From contig QHXW01000443.1 of the NCBI GenBank assembly GCA_003223115.1, positions 1 to 35,003 of the forward strand: a stretch of DNA of 35,003 bases, in the 5' to 3' direction. The DNA comes from Acidobacteriota bacterium. GTDB taxonomy: Bacteria > Acidobacteriota > Terriglobia > Bryobacterales > Bryobacteraceae. Under the pieces are notes generated by a model. That model did no database searches. It was given only the letters and a program-made list of their open reading frames with translations, and had not been told where the DNA came from. Positions 25,951 through 32,973 of this stretch are shown one piece after another. A program made the translations under genes and the position numbers. Every line of letters starts with the position of its first letter. Position 1 is the first letter of the stretch.

Positions 25951-27294
25951 ATGGGGAAGCAACTCTTTGGTACCGACGGCATTCGTGGCGTCGCGGGCCG
26001 TTATCCACTCGATCCCAAGACCGTGCACGCTTTTGGAATGGCACTGGCAGCCGCGGCGCGACACCATAGCGCGCAGCCTGAGATCGTCATCGGTATGGAT
26101 ACGCGCGAATCCGGATCATGGATCGCGCAAGAGGTCGCAGGAGGTCTCGAGCGGGGCGGCGTACGAACGCGGCTCGCTGGAGTGATTACAACCCCCGGCA
26201 TCGCGTACCTGACGCGCTCGGATGAGTTCGTCGCGGGCGTGATGATTTCGGCGTCGCACAATCCTTATGAGGACAACGGCATCAAAGTGTTCGGCCATTC
26301 CGGCTTCAAGCTGCCGGATGCCGAAGAGCACGCAGTGGAACAGGAGATCTTCCGCCTGCTCGAGAACGGTGTAGAGCCTCAACCTCTCCGGCTGAATGTG
26401 GATGAGGGCCTGGACGAGCGTTATGTCGAGTATTTGCTCTCGACGGCGCAGGGTTCCTTCGATGGATTGAAGATCGTCGCCGATTGCGGCAATGGAGCCG
26501 CTTACCGGCTGGCGCCGGAGCTGCTCCGCCGCAACGGAGCCGATGTTCGCACGGTCTTTTGTGAACCGAATGGGCGCAACATCAATCGGGGCTGTGGGGC
26601 GCTTCATGTGGATGCTCTTCGCGACGCGGTTCTAAAGCATGGGGCCGATGCCGGAGTGGCATTCGACGGCGATGCCGACCGCGCTATTTTTGTCGCCGGC
26701 AGCGGCAAGATCGTGGACGGTGACGCGGTGCTGCTCATCGCCGCGCGTGCGCTCAAAGCCGCCGGGCATCTGGCGGGCGACATCGTGGTCTCTACCGTAA
26801 TGTCCAATCTGGGGCTCGAGAAAGCTCTGGCGCGGGACGGCATCCGCATGCTGCGCACACCGGTGGGAGATAAGTATGTCCTCGAAGAAATGGTGCGCGT
26901 CGGCGCTGCGCTGGGCGGCGAGCAGTCCGGCCACGTGATCTTTCGCGAATATGCCACTACCGGTGACGGCCTGCTGACCGCTGTGCGCCTTTTCGAAATT
27001 TCCAAGCGCGCCGGCGCAGACCTGGATGCGCTCACGAGCGGCCTCGAGATCTATCCTCAGCGCCTGTATAACGTGCGCGTGCGCGAGAAGAAGCCGCTCA
27101 CGGAACTGCTGTCGGTGGGGCATGAAATCAGCGCTTGTGAAAAAGCTCTGGGCACTTCCGGACGCGTGCTGGTACGGTTCACGGGCACCGAGCCGTTGGT
27201 TCGCGTGATGGTGGAGGCGGCCGATCTGGCGCAGGTTGAGGAGTACGGGCAGCGCATCGCCGGCGCGATCGAGCGAGAAATCGGCGTAAAGTAG
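25951..27294 (+). CDS. glmM: Phosphoglucosamine mutase
   Basis: GlmM converts glucosamine-6-phosphate to glucosamine-1-phosphate, the first step toward UDP-GlcNAc and hence peptidoglycan and other polymers. The 447 residues carry all four domain signatures: FGTDGIRGVAG at the start, the phosphoserine loop MISASHNPYEDNG (Ser 102), the metal-binding FDGDADRAIFV (239-244), the sugar-binding GGEQSGHVIF, and the phosphate-binding RFTGTEPLVRVMVE. All catalytic residues look intact. Its position after cdaA and cdaR matches the arrangement in which GlmM binds and inhibits CdaA, tying c-di-AMP to cell-wall precursor supply. Confidence 0.97.
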   Translation: MGKQLFGTDGIRGVAGRYPLDPKTVHAFGMALAAAARHHSAQPEIVIGMDTRESGSWIAQEVAGGLERGGVRTRLAGVITTPGIAYLTRSDEFVAGVMISASHNPYEDNGIKVFGHSGFKLPDAEEHAVEQEIFRLLENGVEPQPLRLNVDEGLDERYVEYLLSTAQGSFDGLKIVADCGNGAAYRLAPELLRRNGADVRTVFCEPNGRNINRGCGALHVDALRDAVLKHGADAGVAFDGDADRAIFVAGSGKIVDGDAVLLIAARALKAAGHLAGDIVVSTVMSNLGLEKALARDGIRMLRTPVGDKYVLEEMVRVGAALGGEQSGHVIFREYATTGDGLLTAVRLFEISKRAGADLDALTSGLEIYPQRLYNVRVREKKPLTELLSVGHEISACEKALGTSGRVLVRFTGTEPLVRVMVEAADLAQVEEYGQRIAGAIEREIGVK

Positions 27295-27337
27295 TAATCT
27301 TCCCTGTGATTTCTGCGAAGGAGAACGGAGAACAAGC

Positions 27338-27964
27338 ATGCGTTTGATCTTTTCAATCATCATGGTATGCGCCGCGGCGTGGGGCCAGGGGATGCGCACG
27401 AAGTTACCTAACGAACAGTGGGTCAAGCTCTTTAACGGGCATGACCTCGGCGGCTGGATCGAAGTGGGCCATGAAAAGTGGTTCGTGGAAGACAGCAGCA
27501 TTCATGGAGAGGCTGTCACCAAGGAGTACGGCTATCTCAAGACCGAAAAGAATTACAAGGATTTCGATCTCTCACTGCGCTTCAAGTGCGAAGGCGATGG
27601 CAATAGCGGCGTTTTCTTTCATACGGATTTCAAGCCCGGCACAGCTGACGTGAGCCAGGGTCTGCAATTCGAAATTGACCAGGTGGTGGGCCATACGGGC
27701 GGCATCTACGGTGACGGAAGGCAGTGGATCGCCTGGCCAGCTCCCGAGTACGAGATGGTGCTGCGCCACAACGACTGGAACGACTATCTGCTGACCGTGG
27801 TCGGCAACCGCTATACCGCGCGGCTGAACGGCGTGGCCATTCTGGACTTCACTGATCCGACGCCCAAGTCATTCGACGGCACGATCGCGCTGCAGTTGCA
27901 TTCGGGCGGTAAAGGCAACATGCGCTTCAAGGACATATACATCCGCGATCTGTCGCAGCGGTAG
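27338..27964 (+). CDS. Secreted DUF1080 (3-keto-disaccharide hydrolase) protein
   Basis: This 208-residue protein has a signal peptide (LIFSIIMVCAAAWGQG) and one DUF1080 domain. This domain has a concanavalin-like beta-sandwich and includes enzymes that cleave 3-keto-glycosides. Typical segments are WVKLFNGHDLGGWIEVG, DFDLSLRFKCEGDGNSGVFF, QGLQFEIDQ, EWNDY-like NDWNDYLLTV, TARLNGVAILDF and GTIALQLHSGGKGNMRFKDI. An AAGGAG ribosome site precedes the ATG. The upstream gene glmM ends 43 bases earlier on the same strand, but a shared transcript is uncertain. Together with the GH2 gene downstream it suggests use of plant or microbial glycans. Substrate unknown. Confidence 0.9.
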   Translation: MRLIFSIIMVCAAAWGQGMRTKLPNEQWVKLFNGHDLGGWIEVGHEKWFVEDSSIHGEAVTKEYGYLKTEKNYKDFDLSLRFKCEGDGNSGVFFHTDFKPGTADVSQGLQFEIDQVVGHTGGIYGDGRQWIAWPAPEYEMVLRHNDWNDYLLTVVGNRYTARLNGVAILDFTDPTPKSFDGTIALQLHSGGKGNMRFKDIYIRDLSQR

Positions 27965-28019
27965 GGCAATCTTCACACCAAGATCGTGGGAGGCGTAAGG
28001 CCTCTGCCAGGAGACTATC

Positions 28020-28118
28020 ATGAAAGAATCACTGTTAAGCCTCCAACCATATCAATTGTATCAATTGGTATACTTGGTTTATGGCCAAAAGAATTCCGGC
28101 TCTTCAGTTAAGACATGA
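28020..28118 (+). CDS. Possible 32-residue leader peptide overlapping the antitoxin start
   Basis: An ATG at 28020 with a strong AGGAG ribosome site (28009-28013) opens a 32-codon frame that starts MKESLLSLQPYQLYQLVYLV and stops at 28118. It overlaps the antitoxin start at 28081 in another frame. The tandem 9-bp repeat in this region encodes Tyr-Gln-Leu twice. The antitoxin ATG itself has no visible ribosome site, so translation of this small frame could influence antitoxin synthesis. It may also be chance. Confidence 0.35.
   Translation: MKESLLSLQPYQLYQLVYLVYGQKNSGSSVKT
28050..28074 (+). promoter_or_regulatory. Tandem 9-bp repeat and minus-10-like element before the antitoxin gene
   Basis: TATCAATTG occurs twice without a gap (28050-28058, 28059-28067); each copy contains the palindrome CAATTG. 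Directly after it comes TATACT (28069-28074), a good minus-10 match, whose expected start site falls at the antitoxin ATG (28081). A repeated palindrome next to the promoter is what one expects of the operator bound by Phd/YefM-type antitoxins. No convincing minus-35 element is seen. Confidence 0.5.
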
Positions 28119-28365
28119 GCTTGGTAATGTTTTGAACTCAGTTCATCTGCTGGGTGAAGAGTACATCGTGGAGAGGAACGGCAAGCCTCTGGCCGCATTG
28201 GTGCCGGTGGACGTCGCCCTCAGACGAGAACAGGCGCGAAAACGCCGGTTGGAATTGATGAACGCGCGCGCGCCCCGCAGCAGAATGAGTGACGAAGCCG
28301 TGAGCGAGCTTGTCAACCGCGAGATCCACGATCTCCGCCGCAGGCGACGCAAGGCGCCCGCCTGA
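28081..28365 (+). CDS. Phd/YefM-type antitoxin
   Basis: This 94-residue protein has the Phd/YefM N-terminal fold (ALQLRHELGNVLNSVHLLGEEYIVERNGKPLAALVPVDV) and a basic, helical C-terminus (about 45-94) of the kind that wraps and neutralizes a toxin. In this family the N-terminus dimerizes and binds the operator, giving autoregulation. The next gene, 11 bases downstream, encodes a PIN-domain toxin. The ATG lacks a ribosome site and lies about seven bases after a minus-10-like TATACT, so a leaderless message is possible. The region is less GC-rich than its surroundings, suggesting it came by transfer. Confidence 0.88.
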   Translation: MAKRIPALQLRHELGNVLNSVHLLGEEYIVERNGKPLAALVPVDVALRREQARKRRLELMNARAPRSRMSDEAVSELVNREIHDLRRRRRKAPA

Positions 28366-28376
28366 AAACGAACTGC

Positions 28377-28880
28377 GTGAAGCCCGCTGTTGTGCCGGAT
28401 GCCAACATCTTGGTTAGCGCCTGCATCAATGCTCGTGGAAAACCCGCCGAATTGATTCGCCTTTGCGCCAACGATCGGGTGCGTCTTCTAACCTCCCCTC
28501 CCATGTGGGACGAAATGGTCCCTGTTCTGGATCGGCCGAATGTTCGCAAACACATCTCTCTTGGTGATAGGCAGCTGAAGCAGTGGCTCGCTGATGTCTC
28601 CTCGATTATGGAATGGACACCTGGGAAACGCCGTTTGAAAGTAGTCGCGAATGACCCCGACGACCACAAAGTCGTGGCTTGCGCAATCGAAGGGCACGCG
28701 GATTATATCGTGACGGGCGAACGGCATTTACTGGACATCGGCTCGTACAAGGGTATATACATAATCGCTGCCGAAAAATTCTTACAGTATTGGCGCAGCC
28801 TAGATGACAAAGCGCATTCGAATCGTTCTTCTCTTTGCCGCACTCTCGTTGGCCGCGGCGCAGCAGATTCCCCGGCCTGA
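28377..28880 (+). CDS. PIN-domain toxin (putative ribonuclease)
   Basis: This GTG-started 167-residue protein has a PIN nuclease domain of the VapC-like, TIGR00305-like group. The acidic residues are visible: Asp 8 in VPDANILVSACI, Glu in MWDEMVPVLDRP, Asp in NDPDDHKVVACAI and Asp in ADYIVTGERHLLDI. It probably cleaves RNA with Mg2+ or Mn2+. The natural end of such domains is near KFLQYWRS. Here a Ser/Arg-rich tail of about 25 residues continues and overlaps the start of the GH2 gene by 77 bases, which hints that the original stop was lost or the end is unusual. It pairs with the upstream antitoxin gene. Confidence 0.87.
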   Translation: MKPAVVPDANILVSACINARGKPAELIRLCANDRVRLLTSPPMWDEMVPVLDRPNVRKHISLGDRQLKQWLADVSSIMEWTPGKRRLKVVANDPDDHKVVACAIEGHADYIVTGERHLLDIGSYKGIYIIAAEKFLQYWRSLDDKAHSNRSSLCRTLVGRGAADSPA

Positions 28881-30606
28881 GTATCCGCAGCCGCAGTTTG
28901 AGCGCGAGCACTGGCTCAACCTCAATGGCCTGTGGGAATTTGAATTTGACGACGCCAACCGGGGCCTGACGGAAGATTGGGCCGAGACCGGCAAGGCCTT
29001 CTCGCGGCGTATCACGGTCCCCTTTTGTTTTGAGAGCACGAAGAGCGGCATTGGCGACACCTCGTTTCACCCTTGGGCCTGGTACCGGCGCAGCTTCTCC
29101 GTTCCCCCGGACTGGAAGGGCCGGCGCGTGCTGCTGCACTTCGGCGCCGTGGATTATCGCTCGATGGTGTGGGTCAATGGCCGTTTTGCGGGCCGGCACG
29201 AGGGCGGCAACGTTCCATTCCAGTTCGATATCACGCGCTATCTGAAAGACGGCGCCAACACTGTCACGGTGCGCGCCGATGATCCACCGACAGACCGCTA
29301 CATTCCGCGCGGCAAGCAATATTGGGAACCAAAATCGGCCAGCATCTTCTATACGCGCACCTCAGGCATCTGGCAGACGGTGTGGCTCGAAGCGGCCGGC
29401 GAGAGCTATCTCACCGGCGTCCATATCACGCCCGGCAACGACGGCAGCGTGCGCTTGGATGCCCGCATTGGGCGGCCCCAGGCCGATCTCGAGTTTGTGG
29501 CCACCGTGCGTTTCAAAGGGAAGAGGGTGGCAGAGAGTACCGTGACCACTGACGGCCCTCGGGCCAGCATGGTGCTGTTGATTTCCGAGCCTCATCTCTG
29601 GTGGCCTTCAACCCCGCAGCTCTACGATGTCAGTTTTGATCTGCGCCACGGCTCGGCCATGGTGGATCACGTGAATTCCTACTTCGGGTTTCGCTCTGTG
29701 ACCATCGAAAACGATCGCGTCCTGATCAACGGTCATCCCACATTTCTCAAATTCGTTCTCGATCAGGGCTATTGGCCGGAAAGCATTTTGACGCCGCCAT
29801 CGGACGACGCCATTCAGTACGACATCCGCATGACCAAGGAAATGGGTTTCAACGGCGCGCGCAAGCACCAGAAGCTCGAAGATCCGCGCTTTCTTTACTG
29901 GGCAGACCGCATGGGCTTTCTGGTATCGAGCGAAATGGCAAATGCGTATCTCTTCGACGACGGCTATGTCCAGCGCTTCACGCGCGAGTGGATGGACGCA
30001 ATGGAGCGCGATTACAATCACCCGTCCATCATCATTTGGGTGCCGATTAACGAAAGCTGGGGCGTACCCAACCTGCACGATCCGCGGCAACAAAACCATC
30101 TGAAAGAGGTGTACACCCTCACCCACAGCATGGACGCCACGCGGCCGGTGATCGACAACGAAGGTTGGGAACACACCGATATGACCGATCTGTTCGCGTT
30201 GCACGATTACGCGCGCACGGGCGACCTGCTCTATGAGCGCTACAAAGATCTCGGCAAAGCGGGCACCAAGGTCCCCAGTAACGGACGCGCCGCGCTCGCA
30301 CCCGGATATGCATACAACGGCTCGCCGTTTTACCTTTCAGAATTCGGCGGTATCGCCTACATTCCTGCCGGTCACGAAGTGCCGAAGGAATCCTGGGGCT
30401 ATTCGGGCGTGGAGAAGACCGCGGATTCGGCTCTCGAGCGCCTGCGTGGTCTCTATAATGCCATCGCGCGAGTTCCGGCCTGGGCCGGCCTGTGTTACAC
30501 GCAGTTGACCGACGTCGAGCAGGAGATCAACGGCCTCATGACTGACGATCGCAAGCCCAAGTTCGACGTAAATGCCGTGAAGGCGATCAACGACATGGTG
30601 CAGTGA
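28804..30606 (+). CDS. Secreted glycoside hydrolase family 2 enzyme (beta-galactosidase/glucuronidase-like)
   Basis: The 600 residues start with a signal peptide (IRIVLLFAALSLAAAQQIP). Domains in order: a sugar-binding jelly roll (about 35-200; WLNLNGLWEFEFDD, FHPWAWYRRSFSVP, VWVNGRFAGRHEGGNVPFQFDIT, RTSGIWQTVWLE), an Ig-like domain (about 200-300), and the TIM barrel. The catalytic pair is in place: acid/base Glu 417 in IIIWVPINESWG and nucleophile Glu 513 in FYLSEFGGIAYI. Family GH2 acts on beta-galactosides, glucuronides or mannosides; the exact substrate is not visible. The length is short for a beta-galactosidase and near that of glucuronidases. Its ATG lies inside the PIN toxin tail, with no clear ribosome site. 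Confidence 0.93.
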   Translation: MTKRIRIVLLFAALSLAAAQQIPRPEYPQPQFEREHWLNLNGLWEFEFDDANRGLTEDWAETGKAFSRRITVPFCFESTKSGIGDTSFHPWAWYRRSFSVPPDWKGRRVLLHFGAVDYRSMVWVNGRFAGRHEGGNVPFQFDITRYLKDGANTVTVRADDPPTDRYIPRGKQYWEPKSASIFYTRTSGIWQTVWLEAAGESYLTGVHITPGNDGSVRLDARIGRPQADLEFVATVRFKGKRVAESTVTTDGPRASMVLLISEPHLWWPSTPQLYDVSFDLRHGSAMVDHVNSYFGFRSVTIENDRVLINGHPTFLKFVLDQGYWPESILTPPSDDAIQYDIRMTKEMGFNGARKHQKLEDPRFLYWADRMGFLVSSEMANAYLFDDGYVQRFTREWMDAMERDYNHPSIIIWVPINESWGVPNLHDPRQQNHLKEVYTLTHSMDATRPVIDNEGWEHTDMTDLFALHDYARTGDLLYERYKDLGKAGTKVPSNGRAALAPGYAYNGSPFYLSEFGGIAYIPAGHEVPKESWGYSGVEKTADSALERLRGLYNAIARVPAWAGLCYTQLTDVEQEINGLMTDDRKPKFDVNAVKAINDMVQ

Positions 30607-30683
30607 CCGCCGGCGCGCAAGGTGTATGAATCGTGGGTTCCGGCGCGTTTGGAAAGCTAGCCCCGAGGGGCGGTTGTGTTACC

Positions 30684-31406
30684 ATGCGGAGCATGCCGGG
30701 AGTCATCGCGGGCGTGGCATGCACGTCAATATGCGGCGCGGGTGCGCTTGCGGCCTATGCGGTTCGCGGTCCATCGTCCACTTTATTGGCGCCCTCGGTC
30801 TATCGCGGCTCTGCTTCGCAACGGGCAGTCGCGCTCACGTTCGACGACGGGCCGAGCGAATCCACCCCCGCATTGCTCGACTTGCTCGAAAAACTTCAGG
30901 TGACGGGGACGTTTTTTCAATGCGGAGCAAACGTACAGCGGCTTCCCCAAATCGCACGCCAAGTGGTTGAGCGAGGTCATGAACTGGGAAACCACAGCCA
31001 TACCCACCCGCGTTTCTATTTCCGTTCACGCGAGTTTATCGGAGCCGAACTGGCGCAGGCGCAGGACGCCATTCGAGTTGTCACGGGTGTGTTGCCGCGG
31101 CTTTTTCGAGCACCCTTCGGTGTGCGATGGCCCGGAATGGGCGCCGCACAGCGCCGGCTGAATCTGCTGGGAGTCATGTGGACCGTCATTGGCTGCGACT
31201 GGAAACTGAAAGCTGAAGCGATTTTCAAGCGGGTGCTGACGCGCACCGAAAACGGAGCCATCATTGGTCTGCACGACGGTCGTGAGCTCGAGGCACGGCC
31301 CAATATTGGAGATACCATCGAAGCGGTGAAGCGGTTGATTCCCGCGCTCGAAACCCAGGGCTATCGCTTCGAAACGGTAAGTCAACTCATATGTCCGAGG
31401 AATTAA
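30684..31406 (+). CDS. NodB-type polysaccharide deacetylase (CE4)
   Basis: From ATG 30684 the protein has 240 residues. It has an N-terminal membrane or signal segment (VIAGVACTSICGAGALAAYAV) and a CE4/NodB domain with TFDDGP (Asp 54 and Asp 55), HSHTHP (His 104 and His 108 as metal ligands), RAPFGVRWP and IIGLHDG. The family removes N- or O-acetyl groups from chitin, chitooligosaccharides, peptidoglycan or other glycans using a divalent metal. A GTG start at 30633 is possible and would add 17 residues. The last 16 bases overlap the acyl carrier protein gene, showing tight coupling with the two lipid genes that follow. Confidence 0.9.
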   Translation: MRSMPGVIAGVACTSICGAGALAAYAVRGPSSTLLAPSVYRGSASQRAVALTFDDGPSESTPALLDLLEKLQVTGTFFQCGANVQRLPQIARQVVERGHELGNHSHTHPRFYFRSREFIGAELAQAQDAIRVVTGVLPRLFRAPFGVRWPGMGAAQRRLNLLGVMWTVIGCDWKLKAEAIFKRVLTRTENGAIIGLHDGRELEARPNIGDTIEAVKRLIPALETQGYRFETVSQLICPRN

Positions 31407-31660
31407 TCCAAAGAGTCCGAAACGTAATCGCAAACACCCAGCGCATCGCGGTCGAGAAGATCACCATCGACAGCTCATTTCAAGAACTGGGAATCGATTC
31501 GATGGACGGTGTGAACATTCTGTTCGCACTCGAAAACGAATTCAATATCAGCATTCCTGACGAGGCGGCGAAGCAGATTCGTGATGTGCGGCAGATGATC
31601 GAGGGCGTGGAAAAACTGCTCGCGGGCGGCGTGGCTGGAGCTGCGCCCGCAGCCTCGTAA
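31391..31660 (+). CDS. Acyl carrier protein
   Basis: This small acidic protein (89 residues) has the phosphopantetheine attachment motif ELGIDSMDGV with Ser 37, and the helical pattern of acyl carrier proteins through about residue 78. An Ala/Gly-rich tail follows. It lacks the canonical housekeeping motif DSLDTVE and reads DSMDGVN instead, so it is probably a dedicated carrier rather than the FabD/FabF partner of primary fatty-acid synthesis. It sits between a deacetylase gene (overlapping) and a ketosynthase gene four bases downstream. Confidence 0.93.
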   Translation: MSEELIQRVRNVIANTQRIAVEKITIDSSFQELGIDSMDGVNILFALENEFNISIPDEAAKQIRDVRQMIEGVEKLLAGGVAGAAPAAS

Positions 31661-31664
31661 AATC

Positions 31665-32870
31665 ATGCATCGCGTCGTCGTAACCGGCATCGGGGCCATC
31701 GGTGCGCTGGGCCGTGACGCGGGCGAATTCACCAAGTCGCTGATGGAGGGCCGCTGCGGCATCGTACCCATCCAGTCCACGGACTGTTCGGCTCTGCGCT
31801 TTCGTAACGGCGCTGAAGTCCAGAACTATCATCATCGGCCGTATTTCGACGACAAGCGCGCGGACTTTATCGACCGCTTCGCCCAATTTGCCGTGATAGC
31901 CGCGCGCGAGGCCGTGGAACTCGCCGGCATTGAGTGGACTCCCCAACTCCGCGAATCGGCCGCCATCATCACCGGTTCCTGCGTGGGCGGCCAGTCCACC
32001 GAAGACGCCGGATTCGTCAACGTGTACAAATTGGGGCTCAATCGGGTCCATCCCCTGACCATTCCAAAGACCATGGCGAACGCCGGCGCCAGTCACATCT
32101 CCATGGAATTCGGCATCACCGGGCCGAGCTTCACCATATCGACCGCTTGCTCCTCGGCTTCGCACGCCATCGGCCAGGCATTCTGGATGGTGCGGTCGGG
32201 CGCCGCGCCTCTGGCTGTCACCGGCGGTAGTGAAGCGCCATTCAGCTTCGGAATTCTGAAAGCCTGGGAGGCGTTGCGGGTGGTGTCGCCGGACACCTGC
32301 CGTCCGTTTTCGAAAGATCGCAACGGCATGGTACTGGGCGAGGGTGCGGCCATGCTGATCCTCGAACCACTGGAAGCCGCGCGGGCGCGTGGAGCGCGAA
32401 TTCTTGCGGAGATCGTCGGCTTCGGCATGTCGTCCGATGCCTGCCACATCACGCAACCATCCGCCGACGGCGCCGCACGCGCCATGCGGGCCGCGTTGTG
32501 CGACGCCAAGCTCGGGCCCGAACAGATTGGTTACATCAACGCGCACGGAACCGGGACGCAGGCCAATGATCTCACCGAGACCGACGCCATTCGCACGGTG
32601 TTCGGCGCGCATGCCGATCGAGTACCCGTGAGTTCGACCAAGTCCATGCACGGGCACGCGCTGGGCGCTGCAGGCGCGCTCGAGGCGCTGGCCGCGATCG
32701 TCGCGTTGCGCGATGGTTTTCTGCCGCCCACCGTGAACTACACCGTGCCGGACCCGGCCTGCGATCTGGATGTGGTGCCGAACACGGCTCGGGAAGCCGA
32801 CATCGAGTACGCCCTTTCGAATTCTTTCGCATTCGGCGGGTTAAACGCCGTGCTGGCATTCCGGAAGTAA
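31665..32870 (+). CDS. Beta-ketoacyl-ACP synthase (FabF/NodE-like)
   Basis: This 401-residue condensing enzyme has the complete Cys-His-His triad: Cys 162 in STACSSASHAIG, His 294 in INAHGTGTQANDLTET, and His 331 in STKSMHGHALGAAGALE. It extends acyl chains on a carrier protein with malonyl-ACP. It starts four bases after the acyl carrier protein gene, so these two are a functional pair. The sequence is FabF-like in architecture and has a Met-His before the second His (the family usually has Thr-Gly-His). The deacetylase-carrier-ketosynthase arrangement is like NodB-NodF-NodE; that resemblance is positional and not proof of the same product. Confidence 0.95.
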   Translation: MHRVVVTGIGAIGALGRDAGEFTKSLMEGRCGIVPIQSTDCSALRFRNGAEVQNYHHRPYFDDKRADFIDRFAQFAVIAAREAVELAGIEWTPQLRESAAIITGSCVGGQSTEDAGFVNVYKLGLNRVHPLTIPKTMANAGASHISMEFGITGPSFTISTACSSASHAIGQAFWMVRSGAAPLAVTGGSEAPFSFGILKAWEALRVVSPDTCRPFSKDRNGMVLGEGAAMLILEPLEAARARGARILAEIVGFGMSSDACHITQPSADGAARAMRAALCDAKLGPEQIGYINAHGTGTQANDLTETDAIRTVFGAHADRVPVSSTKSMHGHALGAAGALEALAAIVALRDGFLPPTVNYTVPDPACDLDVVPNTAREADIEYALSNSFAFGGLNAVLAFRK

Positions 32871-32883
32871 AGGCCGCTATGGC

Positions 32884-32901
32884 CTCGACACGGGTGTCGA
32901 G
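32884..32901. repeat. Perfect 18-bp palindrome between the ketosynthase and thioredoxin-like genes
   Basis: CTCGACA (32884-32890) pairs with TGTCGAG (32895-32901) around a CGGG loop. It follows the ketosynthase stop by 14 bases. No T-run follows, so it is not a classical intrinsic terminator. It might be a regulatory hairpin or an extragenic palindromic element. Only this copy was seen in the window. Confidence 0.5.
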
Positions 32902-32973
32902 CCGGCAGCGCAAGAGTGCGTGCGCCACGCGAAATCGCGATACCTCGACCAATGCTTTATCCTGTTTTAGAGA

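Noticed and set aside
31548-32657. 369-residue open frame on the minus strand over the ketosynthase
   Set aside because: It is a mirror of the ketosynthase coding sequence in a GC-rich gene, with no signal, start site or domain of its own.
30684-32870. A true nodulation (Nod factor) locus
   Set aside because: There is no NodA or NodC homologue, no nod-box-like element and no symbiosis context. Only the three-gene functional resemblance is kept as a finding.
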